This document shows, piece after piece, positions 33,500 through 41,191 of a DNA stretch of 64,000 nt. The notes beneath the pieces were generated by a model. It saw only the letters and a program-made list of their open reading frames with translations, ran no database searches and was not told the origin of the DNA. A program made the position numbers and the translations under genes. The stretch is taken from NCBI GenBank assembly GCA_049517675.1, contig JBEKRV010000025.1, positions 1-64,000 on the forward strand, read 5' to 3'. The first letter of the stretch is position 1. Each line of letters starts with the position of its first letter. This DNA comes from Bog-756 sp049517675 (lineage in GTDB: Bacteria > Actinomycetota > Acidimicrobiia > Acidimicrobiales > RAAP-2).

Positions 33500-34254
33500 C
33501 GGGAACCTCCCGACTGTGCAGACGCTGTCCCCTCGCTGACCAGGGACAGTCCGATCTGATCGGCGGCCGCATAAGAGGTGACCTGGGCTGCTTCCGAACC
33601 CGGGATCTCCAAGGACACCGACGCCACGTACTGGGTCTGGTTCGCCGGTGCGGGGCCGACGGCGAAGACGGTGGCCGAGGGGACCAGCGTGCTTCCAATG
33701 GTCCCGCCAGTGTTTCCGCCGGTGGTTCCGCCAATGGTCGACCCCTGGCCCGCCTGGGGCACGGCGACCACATGAACCACATCGCCGGCCACCAGGGCCA
33801 CCGAGGGCATCTGGTCGCCCTTCAACAGAACGCCCACCACCTGTTCACCCGACGCGAGCTGGGGAGTGGCGGCCAGCATCTGCCTGACCAGCACCTGGCC
33901 GGGATAGACGGGGGTGTCGAGCTGCTGGCCGACCACGACCGAAGAGCCGGTTGCCGCCATGGCCGTGATGTTGCCCGAGGCCGGAATGGACGCGGTGGCG
34001 AGGTCGCTGGCCGTCAGCACCGTGCCGGCAGGCAGGCTCTTGGCTGCTACCAGGATGGACACTTTCTTGGCCGACGACTGGAACACCGCTCCCGCCACCG
34101 CCGCGCACACCAACACCAGGGCGACGCCAAGTCCGATCTGCCATGGACGGCGCTGATGGGTGGTGGACGAGATCCTCAGGCCGCCGGCCCGACTCTCGCC
34201 GGTGGGTGGTGGTGCGGTGAAGGCGGAGCGGGTGGGGGCGGTGGTGATGGCCAT
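33496..34254 (-). CDS. cpaB: CpaB/RcpC-like pilus assembly protein with SAF domain
   Basis: A 252-aa protein with an N-terminal cytoplasmic tail, one transmembrane helix (about residues 38-58) and an SAF domain (SILVAAKSLPAGTVLTASDL, about 70-135). A C-terminal domain follows, interrupted by a Gly/Thr-rich repeat (GQGSTIGGTTGGNTGGTIGS) near 172-191. CpaB/RcpC proteins act outside the membrane in Tad pilus assembly and may bind wall glycans through SAF. It begins 15 bp after the upstream gene. Confidence 0.82.
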   Translation of the reverse strand: MAITTAPTRSAFTAPPPTGESRAGGLRISSTTHQRRPWQIGLGVALVLVCAAVAGAVFQSSAKKVSILVAAKSLPAGTVLTASDLATASIPASGNITAMAATGSSVVVGQQLDTPVYPGQVLVRQMLAATPQLASGEQVVGVLLKGDQMPSVALVAGDVVHVVAVPQAGQGSTIGGTTGGNTGGTIGSTLVPSATVFAVGPAPANQTQYVASVSLEIPGSEAAQVTSYAAADQIGLSLVSEGTASAQSGGSR

Positions 34255-34269
34255 GGAGACTCCCGTTGT

Positions 34270-35196
34270 TCAGTTGTTCACGGACTCGATCTGGGCCACC
34301 TTGAGGGAAGTCACTCCCCGGGTGGTGAGACTCGAAAGGGCGCCGGCCGAACCGTTGGGACCCGCCCAGGCCACCGTCCAGGTGATGGTGGCGGTGATCG
34401 CGAAGGCGGCATCGTTCGGATTGCCGTCGGGGGAGGATTGCCCGGCCGAGCTGGTGGCGTAGGTGTGCTCGCAGGTGGTCGACTGACTGGTGGCCGGGAG
34501 CGCCGGGTCGTAGGGAGTGCCGGGGCCATTGCAGGCGATCATCGATCCGTCGCCGGTGTTCCAAGTGACATACGACGGTGTGGCGGTGGCAGTTGCTGCC
34601 ACGCATCCACCGGCATTGCAAGCCTGGGCCGTCGTGGACAGCGGATGCCACATCGAGGAGGTGATCCAGAGCCACTCGGCCAGATTCACGTAGCCCGTAG
34701 TCGACGGGCTGAGCGTCAAGGTGGGGGTCGGGAGCTGCAGCTCGCTGGCCGCCTGGGCGCCGGCGACGGCAGGATCAGGCGGTGGGACAGTGGGTGCCGC
34801 CTGACCAGTCGCCAACCACACCACCCCGGTGGCCTGACTGGACGCACTTCCAGTGGCACAGGTGTTGAAGTACCAGGCACCGGGTTGGGTCGCACCGGCC
34901 GGTGGAGGTCCCCCGTCCTGGCCCGGGAACTCCGTCGAATAGGGCACGTAGTTCGGACACGTCGGCACGGAGACCGTGGTCGCACCGCCGCCACCGGTCG
35001 TTGTGCCTCCACTTCCACCGCCCGAACCGGTGCCTGAGCCCGTGGAGCCTGGTACCCCACTACCGCAACTGACGGTGCTCCCGTTGTCGGTGCAAGTACC
35101 GGTGGTGCCTCCTGCGAACGCCTCCCCCGTCGGGACAGACACCCACAACGCCGAGAGGGCAACGGCCGCTGCGGTTGCCTTCATCGTCCTCCTCAT
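34270..35196 (-). CDS. secreted protein of the Tad operon, function unknown
   Basis: A 308-aa protein with a signal peptide (MRRTMKATAAAVALSALWVS, then AFAGG as a likely cleavage region). The mature part starts with a Gly/Ser/Thr-rich stretch and four cysteines, and continues as a Thr-rich extracellular domain with several Cys pairs. In the C-terminal half strands such as FAITATITWTVAW suggest an immunoglobulin or PKD-like fold. Possibly a pilus tip or surface adhesin. The ATG at 35196 gives an ATGA overlap with the lipoprotein gene. Confidence 0.65.
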   Translation of the reverse strand: MRRTMKATAAAVALSALWVSVPTGEAFAGGTTGTCTDNGSTVSCGSGVPGSTGSGTGSGGGSGGTTTGGGGATTVSVPTCPNYVPYSTEFPGQDGGPPPAGATQPGAWYFNTCATGSASSQATGVVWLATGQAAPTVPPPDPAVAGAQAASELQLPTPTLTLSPSTTGYVNLAEWLWITSSMWHPLSTTAQACNAGGCVAATATATPSYVTWNTGDGSMIACNGPGTPYDPALPATSQSTTCEHTYATSSAGQSSPDGNPNDAAFAITATITWTVAWAGPNGSAGALSSLTTRGVTSLKVAQIESVNN

Positions 35197-35819
35197 GGGC
35201 ACTTCGCAACAGACGACGTCTTGAACGAGGCGATCTTCCAAGAGCCCCCGATCAACTGGAGCATCCACGATCCCTGGCCACTACCAGCTCCACCGTCCAA
35301 GGTGGCCGGGCCCGGTTTACCGGCCGCAGTGGTAGTCCCAGTATCGTGAATGCAGCCCGCGACCGTCGCCGTCGTTGGAGTGAGGGCCACGACCTTCGGC
35401 GTGCCGAGATCGAACGATGTCGGGCCATTGAGCTGACCCATCTTCACGCCGACGAGGAACGTCTGTTCGGACTTGAGGGCAGGATCGACGAAGTAGTTGG
35501 CCAGGTTCGGCCACAGCGTGGCCGCCGTCTGCCCGGCCACAAGGTTGGCCCGATCCTGCTGCCACGGCGCCTGCAAGTAGCCGTAGAGGGTCTGTTGGGC
35601 CGATTGCCAGGCGTTGAGCACGGCCGCCTGGTTGCCGGTGGTAGATCCACCGGTGGTCGTGGTTGTCGGCCCAGCCACGGACGTCGTTGGGGTAGAACGC
35701 ACCGTCGAGGTTGGTGAGGAGGATCCCGACCCGCAGGCGGCCAGGCCCATAGCCGCCATCCCCAACGCACACCCGAAGGTCCAGTTCCGAACTCTGCCCT
35801 TCTGCCCTTGGCTACCCAT
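35193..35819 (-). CDS. lipoprotein, first gene of the Tad operon
   Basis: A 208-aa lipoprotein with a signal peptide ending in the lipobox LAAC at about residue 29. A Thr/Ser-rich linker follows, then a compact domain of about 150 residues (begins VLNAWQSAQQTLYGYLQ) with the character of an NTF2-like or conjugation-type extracellular domain. ATG at 35819 begins the signal peptide directly. It sits at the head of the operon, about 100 bp downstream of a tandem GGGTGACGTT site, and has an ATGA overlap with the next gene. Confidence 0.72.
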   Translation of the reverse strand: MGSQGQKGRVRNWTFGCALGMAAMGLAACGSGSSSPTSTVRSTPTTSVAGPTTTTTGGSTTGNQAAVLNAWQSAQQTLYGYLQAPWQQDRANLVAGQTAATLWPNLANYFVDPALKSEQTFLVGVKMGQLNGPTSFDLGTPKVVALTPTTATVAGCIHDTGTTTAAGKPGPATLDGGAGSGQGSWMLQLIGGSWKIASFKTSSVAKCP

Positions 35820-36221
35820 CCGGTTCACCCCTCTTCTCGTCCTAGCCCGCAGTCCCCGCTGCCGGACAAGGTCTGCGCTCCACGCCGTCTGGGAGGCGCA
35901 TCCGGACGCAGCATGAACGTCCAGCGTCACCCTGAACGTCACCCTCGGCCCCCGAACAGAGAATTTCTCGGGGCAGATGACGGTCCGGTTCAACCGGCCG
36001 CATCGACCAATTCCGGACTTCGCCTGGACGATCGCCAATAGCCAGGCCAACTTCACCCTGAACGTCACCCTCCCTGGTCAGGGACCTGAACTGGACCTGC
36101 ACGCGGTCACTGGTTCGGGGCGCGCCGGAAGCAATCGGTACCACCAGAGCCCTGCGAGGGTGACGTTGCTCTGCCCGGCGAGCAGGTGACGGCTTGTTGC
36201 CGCCGAACGGGTCTTTGAGAT
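35820..36221. other. Tad operon upstream region
   Basis: 402 bp without a convincing gene between the lipoprotein start and the end of the ribbon-helix-helix gene. It holds a tandem operator pair at 35924-35945, a second pair at 36053-36070 with one degenerate half, and a single plus-strand copy at 36157-36167. The rest shows nothing recognisable. Confidence 0.55.
35924..35945 (-). promoter_or_regulatory. tandem GGGTGACGTT repeats upstream of Tad operon
   Basis: On the minus strand AGGGTGACGTTC (35945-35934) is followed 12 bp later by GGGTGACGC. The pair ends about 105 bp before the lipoprotein ATG, further than at the other operons. A second, partly degenerate pair (GGGTGACGTTCAGGGTGAAG, 36070-36051) lies about 130 bp upstream with the same 12-bp phase. 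Confidence 0.55.
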
Positions 36222-36473
36222 TCAGTGACCCTTGTCCAGCGCACGCTGGAGCGCCCAGGTGACGAACTGGGAGACGCTCCATCCTCGGCGTTCGGCTTCT
36301 GATCGAACTTCTTCTCGGAGCACTCGATCGAGCCAGTAGGTGGCACGCACGTGCCGGGCCTCCCACGACTGACCGTCGGACTCCGGCACCTTTGCGCCTT
36401 TCGAGCTTGAGGTGCCACGAGCTTGTTGAACCACCAGCGCTTCCCTTCGCCTGACTCGACCTGCCTCCGCCAA
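36222..36473 (-). CDS. ribbon-helix-helix (CopG-like) regulator
   Basis: An 83-aa protein whose C-terminal half matches a ribbon-helix-helix domain: strand RHVRATYWL, helix DRVLREEVRSEAERR, turn GW, helix SVSQFVTWALQRAL. The N-terminal 35 residues are polar. It may repress its own gene through the ACCGTAT-type sites at 36520-36553, 47 bp upstream. It is also a candidate for the regulator that binds the GGGTGACGTT sites, since it lies between two of them; nothing in the sequence decides this. Confidence 0.72.
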   Translation of the reverse strand: MAEAGRVRRREALVVQQARGTSSSKGAKVPESDGQSWEARHVRATYWLDRVLREEVRSEAERRGWSVSQFVTWALQRALDKGH

Positions 36474-36519
36474 CCCCGGCCCTTGTCAGCATCACGCTGG
36501 TCATCGTAGTGAAACCACG

Positions 36520-36553
36520 TACCGTATGCAACATACCGTACACCGCATACGGT
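36520..36553 (-). promoter_or_regulatory. palindromic ACCGTATGC operator
   Basis: ACCGTATGC (36521-36529) and GCATACGGT (36545-36553) form a perfect 9-bp inverted repeat. A third half-site TACCGTA lies between them (36534-36540), a direct repeat of 36520-36526 at 14 bp. The site is upstream of the ribbon-helix-helix gene at 36473 and is likely its operator. The rest of the 317-bp spacer holds the tandem GGGTGACGTT copies. Confidence 0.6.
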
Positions 36554-36644
36554 CCGTGGTCACACTCTCACCGAGCGTGGAGACTGGGAGATGGGCCGTG
36601 TCGAGGTTGATCAGACGGGTCCACTTCTGAGCGGATCCGGGCCC

Positions 36645-36730
36645 AGGGTGACGTTGAGGTTCTGAGGGTGACGTTCAATCGCTCGGGTTGTTTCGCGAAA
36701 GGTCCCTGCGGGTGACGTTTCGGGTGACGT
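36645..36730 (+). promoter_or_regulatory. four GGGTGACGTT copies upstream of unknown two-gene operon
   Basis: Copies start at 36645, 36665, 36710 and 36722. The last two are in 12-bp phase, and the pair ends exactly 60 bp before the ATG at 36791, the same gap as at the secretion operon. The first two, 20 bp apart, may serve as auxiliary sites. Confidence 0.6.
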
Positions 36731-36790
36731 CGGTCTGGACGATGGGTCGTGACGGGTGCACGAGGCCCCTGTCACGACCAGGGAGGCGCA

Positions 36791-37186
36791 ATGTCCCGAT
36801 CATCGTCAGCCGTCGAGCGAGGGCCTGGAGGTTTGACTCAGGGAGCACTGAGGTCGGCGAGCGAATCCAGAGGCGACCGACTCCGGGTCGCCGAAGGATC
36901 CGACCCCTCGCCAGATGTCGACATGCCGGTGATCGACAACCTGCGGCTTGTGCTCGTTACTGTGAGCGGTTTCGAAGTGCCGCTGGTCACCACGCCAGCG
37001 CAGACAGCACGGCTGCTGAGGAGTTTCGACAAGACGCACGTCGCCACTCGGGGCGGCGATGGAGATCCGGAGGCCCCGACGTACCGGAGGGTGCACCATC
37101 CGCGACCCGTCCCGGTAGACGAGTTGCTTGGCCGAGTTCGGCTCGTCAGTCGATTCGAGACGGCGCACGGGGGTGGTGCGGCATGA
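36791..37186 (+). CDS. 131-aa protein of unknown function, possible element regulator
   Basis: A protein with a polar N-terminal 45 residues and a more ordered middle (PVIDNLRLVLVTVSGFEVPLV, then TTPAQTARLLRSF). I recognise no family. It has a GGGAGG site just before the ATG, a tandem GGGTGACGTT site 60 bp upstream, and an ATGA overlap with the next gene. Sharing the operator of the conjugation operon suggests a role in transfer or its control. Confidence 0.55.
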   Translation: MSRSSSAVERGPGGLTQGALRSASESRGDRLRVAEGSDPSPDVDMPVIDNLRLVLVTVSGFEVPLVTTPAQTARLLRSFDKTHVATRGGDGDPEAPTYRRVHHPRPVPVDELLGRVRLVSRFETAHGGGAA

Positions 37187-37419
37187 GCAGAACTCCTTCA
37201 CCCCGACAGCGCCCGGATGAGAACAGTCGCTTAGCGAGGACGACACGTGATGTCGCTCGTTCCCGTGCTCGCGATGAACGCAACTGTGCCCAGTGGTTCG
37301 CCCGCTTTGAAGAGCGCTGCGAAGAGCCCACTGGTCGGCCGAGCCGCAGCGAGGTCCGGCGGCTGCAGAAGGAGCTCGCGGCTCTGCGTCGATTGGTCAC
37401 GGGTGAGCAGATCCCGTAG
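37183..37419 (+). CDS. 78-aa basic protein of unknown function
   Basis: A small Arg-rich protein. The N-terminal 35 residues are highly basic, and the C-terminal part (RSEVRRLQKELAALRRLV) looks like a short coiled coil. It starts in an ATGA overlap with the previous gene, so both are probably made together. It could bind DNA or a protein partner, but there is no recognisable domain. Confidence 0.55.
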   Translation: MSRTPSPRQRPDENSRLARTTRDVARSRARDERNCAQWFARFEERCEEPTGRPSRSEVRRLQKELAALRRLVTGEQIP

Positions 37420-37500
37420 GCCCCCAGTCGGGCATTGTGGTCAGCTCAAGCGGAAGCGTCTCCTATTCGCCAGCTGCCCTCCAGTGTCAGGTGGCGCTCG

Positions 37501-37779
37501 GTGACGAGACCCGCCACCCACGTTCGCGATCAGAGCGCAACAGCAGACCTGATCTCCATCCCCGAAGCAGCCCGTCGTGTCGGATTGCACCCGGACACCC
37601 TGTATCGCCTTTGTCGCACGGGCCTATTCCCGCCCGCCCTTCAGATCGGCTCACGATGGAGAGTGTCGGTACCGCGATTGGATAGGTACCTCCATGGCGA
37701 AGCAGACGGCTCGGAGGGATCCCGGTGGCGAGATGAGGGCGAAACGCAGACCGCTCGATCGCGAACGGCAACTGGCTAG
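37501..37779 (+). CDS. excisionase-like helix-turn-helix protein
   Basis: The core LISIPEAARRVGLHPDTLYRLCRTGLFPPALQIGSRWRVSVPRLDRYL is a MerR-like winged helix of the AlpA/excisionase (HTH_17) class, giving a 92-aa protein from the GTG at 37501. Such proteins bend att DNA and steer a tyrosine recombinase towards excision. The integrase lies 3.4 kb to the right, so a directionality role is likely. The start is uncertain: a TTG at 37435 would add 22 residues. No strong ribosome site was seen. A role as a transcription regulator is the alternative. Confidence 0.72.
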   Translation: MTRPATHVRDQSATADLISIPEAARRVGLHPDTLYRLCRTGLFPPALQIGSRWRVSVPRLDRYLHGEADGSEGSRWRDEGETQTARSRTATG

Positions 37780-37840
37780 GCCGGGGAGCAATTCCCTTGG
37801 CTGGGCCGTAGACGGAGCGTGATCTTGGAGCTTAGACTCG

Positions 37841-39553
37841 ATGTTTCAGTCGGAAAAAGGATGGAATGCGGTGGATGAGGAAGTCTTGACCGGGCAGAAC
37901 GCCTATAAGGATATCTTTGCCGACATCCGCGACATTCCCAAGAAGATCTTCACTCTTCCGACCAGTGGCACCGTTGCGCTTTTCGGCCCGGAAATCGGCA
38001 TAGTCGACACTCCGGAATTTCAGAGACTAGGCGGCGTCAAGCAACTAGGTACGAGTTACGTGGTTTTTCGCGGGGCGCTTCACACTCGATTTGAGCATTC
38101 GCTGGGCTCCCTTCATCAGGCGGAACGCATGATCCAGAAGATCATTGCGAACCCCTATAGCCCCAATCCCGACTTTCCCGCGTGGAGGCTAGCCCGCCTT
38201 GGCGCACTACTTCACGACCTACCGCACGTTCCGTTTGGGCATACCCTCGAAGACGAGTTCCACTTGCTTCAACGGCACGACAAGAATCCTGACCGAATGA
38301 AGACTCTCTTGGAAGAGAGCCCTATAGGTGAAATCCTGCGGGAACAGCTCCCTGACGGGGAATATGACGAGTTGCTCGCGATCCTTCACGCTAAGGATGA
38401 CGCCGAGATGGCAGCTCTGAAATACCCGTTCGTCGGGGATATCGTTGGTAACACCGTCTGTGCCGACCTTCTCGACTACGTGCCTCGCGATCTTGAGGCA
38501 TGCGGAATGCCCGTCGCCATTGGGGACCGATTCATGGACTTTCTGTCGATCTCAAGCGATCTGGAGGGGGGCGCCCAAGACCATCAGCGGATCGTTCTCA
38601 ACCTTGACAAGCGCGGGATGCCCCGGCCGGATGTCGAGAGCGAGGTGATCAAACTTCTCACGTACCGCTATGAGTTGGCGGAGCGGGTTTACTTTCACCA
38701 CGCGAAGAACGCGGCCTCGGTGATGATCGCGCGAGCCGTCCAGGAGGCAGGTTTCGCATCTGATTACACGGCCCATCCCGAGCTCGACGAGAATTTCAAG
38801 CGGCTTTCGGACGAACTTCTGTTGCATTCACTGGTTGATCCGAGGATAGAGCAAGCACTCGGTCTCACTACCCAGGCCGTCGGCAACCGCGACCTAGCCG
38901 CTCGTCTAGCCGCGGACGTTACTCAACGCCGCCTATTCAAGATTGCCTACCTGGCCGTGCATGACGACCTTGTTGACGGTGCAGGTCGAATCTGCGAAGA
39001 CTACGGTCAGGATCCGGCAGCCCGGAAGAGCCTTGAGGACGAGCTCGCGATAGCGGCCGGACTTCAGCCCGGCGAGGTGCTCGTTCACGTGCCGAGACAC
39101 CACATGATGACAAAGGATGCGGAGGTCCGAGTTCGAACGTCAGCTAACGAGATCGTCACTCTGACGCAATGGGATAGGCGTCACGGCAACAGGGTCGAGG
39201 CACTGAATCGTGCTCACGAACGGCTTTGGCGGCTGACCGTGTACATCCACCCCGAGCGCCTTCACCGCCGCGGCCTAGTCAGCGCCAAGGCTGAGCAGAT
39301 CTTCAAGGCGCCTTCCCGATACGTTGACACCCCAGCAGTCCAGCCCTACAGGCAAGCCGTGTATCAGGAGCTCACCCGTCAGTACGAGCTTGACGAGGAT
39401 GATCGATCCGCAATGATCGACTTTGCTGCGCAGGAAGAGGAAGGGGGGACCCTCGACGCAAGTGAGGCAGCTCTGCTCGATTTTCTTTCAGCAAGGCGCA
39501 GCGCGGCTGGGCGACCTGAACTGGCCACTCGACAGCCCAACGAGGCAGGCTAG
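37841..39553 (+). CDS. SAMHD1/dGTPase-like HD phosphohydrolase
   Basis: A 570-aa HD-domain protein. The N-terminal third matches SAMHD1-like enzymes: DTPEFQRLGGVKQLG, HTRFEHSLGS near residue 85 and LLHDLPHVPFGHTLED near 127, then NTVCADLLDYVPRD near 205, giving the metal-binding His/His-Asp/Asp set. These enzymes hydrolyse dNTPs or nucleic-acid-linked nucleotides, and bacterial dGTPases are known anti-phage proteins acting by dNTP depletion. The C-terminal 300 residues are helical and may sense a trigger. The base composition is lower in GC than the conjugation genes. It ends 4 bp before the convergent protease gene. Confidence 0.82.
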   Translation: MFQSEKGWNAVDEEVLTGQNAYKDIFADIRDIPKKIFTLPTSGTVALFGPEIGIVDTPEFQRLGGVKQLGTSYVVFRGALHTRFEHSLGSLHQAERMIQKIIANPYSPNPDFPAWRLARLGALLHDLPHVPFGHTLEDEFHLLQRHDKNPDRMKTLLEESPIGEILREQLPDGEYDELLAILHAKDDAEMAALKYPFVGDIVGNTVCADLLDYVPRDLEACGMPVAIGDRFMDFLSISSDLEGGAQDHQRIVLNLDKRGMPRPDVESEVIKLLTYRYELAERVYFHHAKNAASVMIARAVQEAGFASDYTAHPELDENFKRLSDELLLHSLVDPRIEQALGLTTQAVGNRDLAARLAADVTQRRLFKIAYLAVHDDLVDGAGRICEDYGQDPAARKSLEDELAIAAGLQPGEVLVHVPRHHMMTKDAEVRVRTSANEIVTLTQWDRRHGNRVEALNRAHERLWRLTVYIHPERLHRRGLVSAKAEQIFKAPSRYVDTPAVQPYRQAVYQELTRQYELDEDDRSAMIDFAAQEEEGGTLDASEAALLDFLSARRSAAGRPELATRQPNEAG

Positions 39554-39557
39554 GACT

Positions 39558-40136
39558 CTACGCTGACAGGGGGTAGTGAGGCAGCTCTCCCGTCGACCCT
39601 CCTCGAGCCAACGCGCAAGCACAGTTCAACAATCGCCTCCGATCACCGCATGCGATACAGAGAATCCGACCGGAGCCGGCCGAGACCAGCGGTTCGACAA
39701 TGCCAAGTGCTGCGAGTTGCAGAAGAATTGATTCCTGCGTGATACCGAATCTCGCTGCAGCGCCCTCAACGTCCGATGCCGGCATCGTCCCGACCGCTGA
39801 AACCGGCGCCAAAAGCTCTCTGGCGAAGGCATCACAGAACCTCTCCTCATCGGCGGATGACAACCAAGGGCAGCGGCTCCGCTTCACCAAGATGTGACCA
39901 ATTTCATGAGCGGTAGTGAGTCGCTTCAAGTCTGCTGGAAGTGACGAGCGGACCTTGATCGTGTCCGCGTCAAGTGTTATGCCGAGCGCAGCCATCTCTC
40001 CTTCACGAACTTCGATGTCGTTCCTGGAGGTGAGGCTACGTAAGTCGATCGGAAAGTCGTCCCCAATGCCCCGAACACTGGTGCTGAGTGAGACAACGCT
40101 TCGCCACCAGACCGGCAGTCGGGGAGCGCTACGCAT
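39558..40136 (-). CDS. ImmA/IrrE-type metallopeptidase
   Basis: A 192-aa zinc peptidase with HEIGH (near residue 76) inside LTTAHEIGHILVKR and a downstream DEERFCDAFARELLAP that supplies the third ligand, as in ImmA/IrrE (M78). Such proteases inactivate a partner repressor after DNA damage, for example ImmR in ICEBs1. The C-terminal 60 residues contain four cysteines (ILCIACGD, LLNCACAL), perhaps a metal or redox site. It overlaps the MerR-like gene by 8 bp and is probably co-translated with it, so that regulator is its likely substrate. Confidence 0.82.
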   Translation of the reverse strand: MRSAPRLPVWWRSVVSLSTSVRGIGDDFPIDLRSLTSRNDIEVREGEMAALGITLDADTIKVRSSLPADLKRLTTAHEIGHILVKRSRCPWLSSADEERFCDAFARELLAPVSAVGTMPASDVEGAAARFGITQESILLQLAALGIVEPLVSAGSGRILCIACGDRRRLLNCACALARGGSTGELPHYPLSA

Positions 40137-40614
40137 TCACTGCCTCCCGTGAATGCTGCGTGGATCTGGGCTGACGATTTAGCACGGCTCGGTCAATAGG
40201 GGCCGCACTCCGTACCGCTTCAGCCCGCCAGGCCTTTAGCGGAAGTGACATCACGTGGAGCAGCTGCTGATCGGGCCTCTGGATAAGTGATCTGAGATCA
40301 CCGGCTTGGCCAACCTCGATGACGTCGTTGCCGTCCCAAAAGAGGGCCGTCGCGTGCATTTCCGCTCCCCATGCCTCGACCTTCTTCTTGACCATTCGGA
40401 CGGTCTGCATCGGGCAGCCGGCATCCCGCAGGGCCTTCACGCTGCGGACCGTGATCAGGTCCGTAACAGACCAGTATCTCGTCCAGCGTCTGCCTTGAGG
40501 CTTCCTCAGGGAGGGTTGAACCAGCTTCGTGCGAACCCAATAGTCCAGGGTGCTCGGTGCAACGTCGGCGATCTGGCACACCTGGGGCGAGGAGAAGCCC
40601 AGGGTGGCTGCCAT
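40129..40614 (-). CDS. MerR-family-like transcription regulator
   Basis: A 161-aa protein with an N-terminal MerR winged helix: VCQIADVAPSTLDYWVRTKLVQPS, then RYWSVTDLITVRSVKALRDAGCPMQTVR and a helix for dimerisation. The C-terminal part has a small domain (ALFWDGNDVIEV) of unknown function. It overlaps the ImmA/IrrE gene, a pairing like repressor and protease in integrative elements. A perfect palindrome at 40620-40640 lies directly upstream of its ATG and between it and the divergent transferase gene, so it probably controls both. Confidence 0.8.
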   Translation of the reverse strand: MAATLGFSSPQVCQIADVAPSTLDYWVRTKLVQPSLRKPQGRRWTRYWSVTDLITVRSVKALRDAGCPMQTVRMVKKKVEAWGAEMHATALFWDGNDVIEVGQAGDLRSLIQRPDQQLLHVMSLPLKAWRAEAVRSAAPIDRAVLNRQPRSTQHSREAVNA

Positions 40615-40619
40615 AACCT

Positions 40620-40640
40620 TAATCTTAAAGACTAAGATTA
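40620..40640. promoter_or_regulatory. perfect palindrome, likely operator of the MerR-like regulator
   Basis: TAATCTTA (40620-40627) and TAAGATTA (40633-40640) are exact inverted repeats around 5 nt. AT-rich in a GC-rich context, it sits 6 bp before the MerR-like ATG and 66 bp before the divergent gene. Confidence 0.65.
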
Positions 40641-40705
40641 CGAAAAGCCAGAGCTGCCTTGCTCAGCTCTGCTCCCTGAGGCGCTCGACGCACTAGATTC
40701 TTGAT

Positions 40706-41191
40706 GTGGCCAAGGGTGTCTATGTCGCTAGCCCGTTGGGATTTACCCTTGCTGGGCGGCGAATGCTCGACGAAGTAGTCATTCCGGGTCTCAGCGACCG
40801 CGGCTACTGCATCTTGGATCCATGGGATGAGGGTGGCCGCATCTTCGACGGGATCCTTGATGAGCCGGTTGCGACTCGCAATCAAGACGCAGTCTTGGAG
40901 CGGGCGACACGCGTAGGTGCCCGTAATGCCGAGATGATCCAGCAGTGCAGCGCAGTGTTAGCAATTCTCGATGGCTGCGATCTCGACTCCGGCACGTGCG
41001 CCGAGGTTGGCTATGCCGCAGCGCTGCCTCGCCCCGTCGTCGGCGTGCGAACAGACTCGCTCTCCGTCGGCGACTTCCCTGAGCTACCGATCAACCTGCA
41101 GGTCAAGTTTTTTGTTGAGCACAGCGGCGGCGAGCTCGTGTTCTCACTGAACGCCGCCTACGCAGTGCTTGAGGACTTGCTTGGTGTCTGA
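40706..41191 (+). CDS. nucleoside 2-deoxyribosyltransferase-like protein
   Basis: A 161-aa protein of the nucleoside 2-deoxyribosyltransferase fold: KGVYVASPLGFTLAGRRML at the N-terminus, RNAEMIQQCSAVLAILDGCDLDSGTCAEVGYAAAL in the middle (the Asp-x-Gly-Thr-x-x-Glu motif with the catalytic Glu), and a C-terminal ELVFSLNAAYAVLEDLL helix. Family members exchange or hydrolyse N-glycosidic bonds of (deoxy)nucleosides; related folds include NAD hydrolases. It is divergent from the MerR-like gene and may be leaderless: a TAGATT box lies 7 bp before the GTG. It may work with the HD enzyme on nucleotide pools. Confidence 0.8.
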   Translation: MAKGVYVASPLGFTLAGRRMLDEVVIPGLSDRGYCILDPWDEGGRIFDGILDEPVATRNQDAVLERATRVGARNAEMIQQCSAVLAILDGCDLDSGTCAEVGYAAALPRPVVGVRTDSLSVGDFPELPINLQVKFFVEHSGGELVFSLNAAYAVLEDLLGV

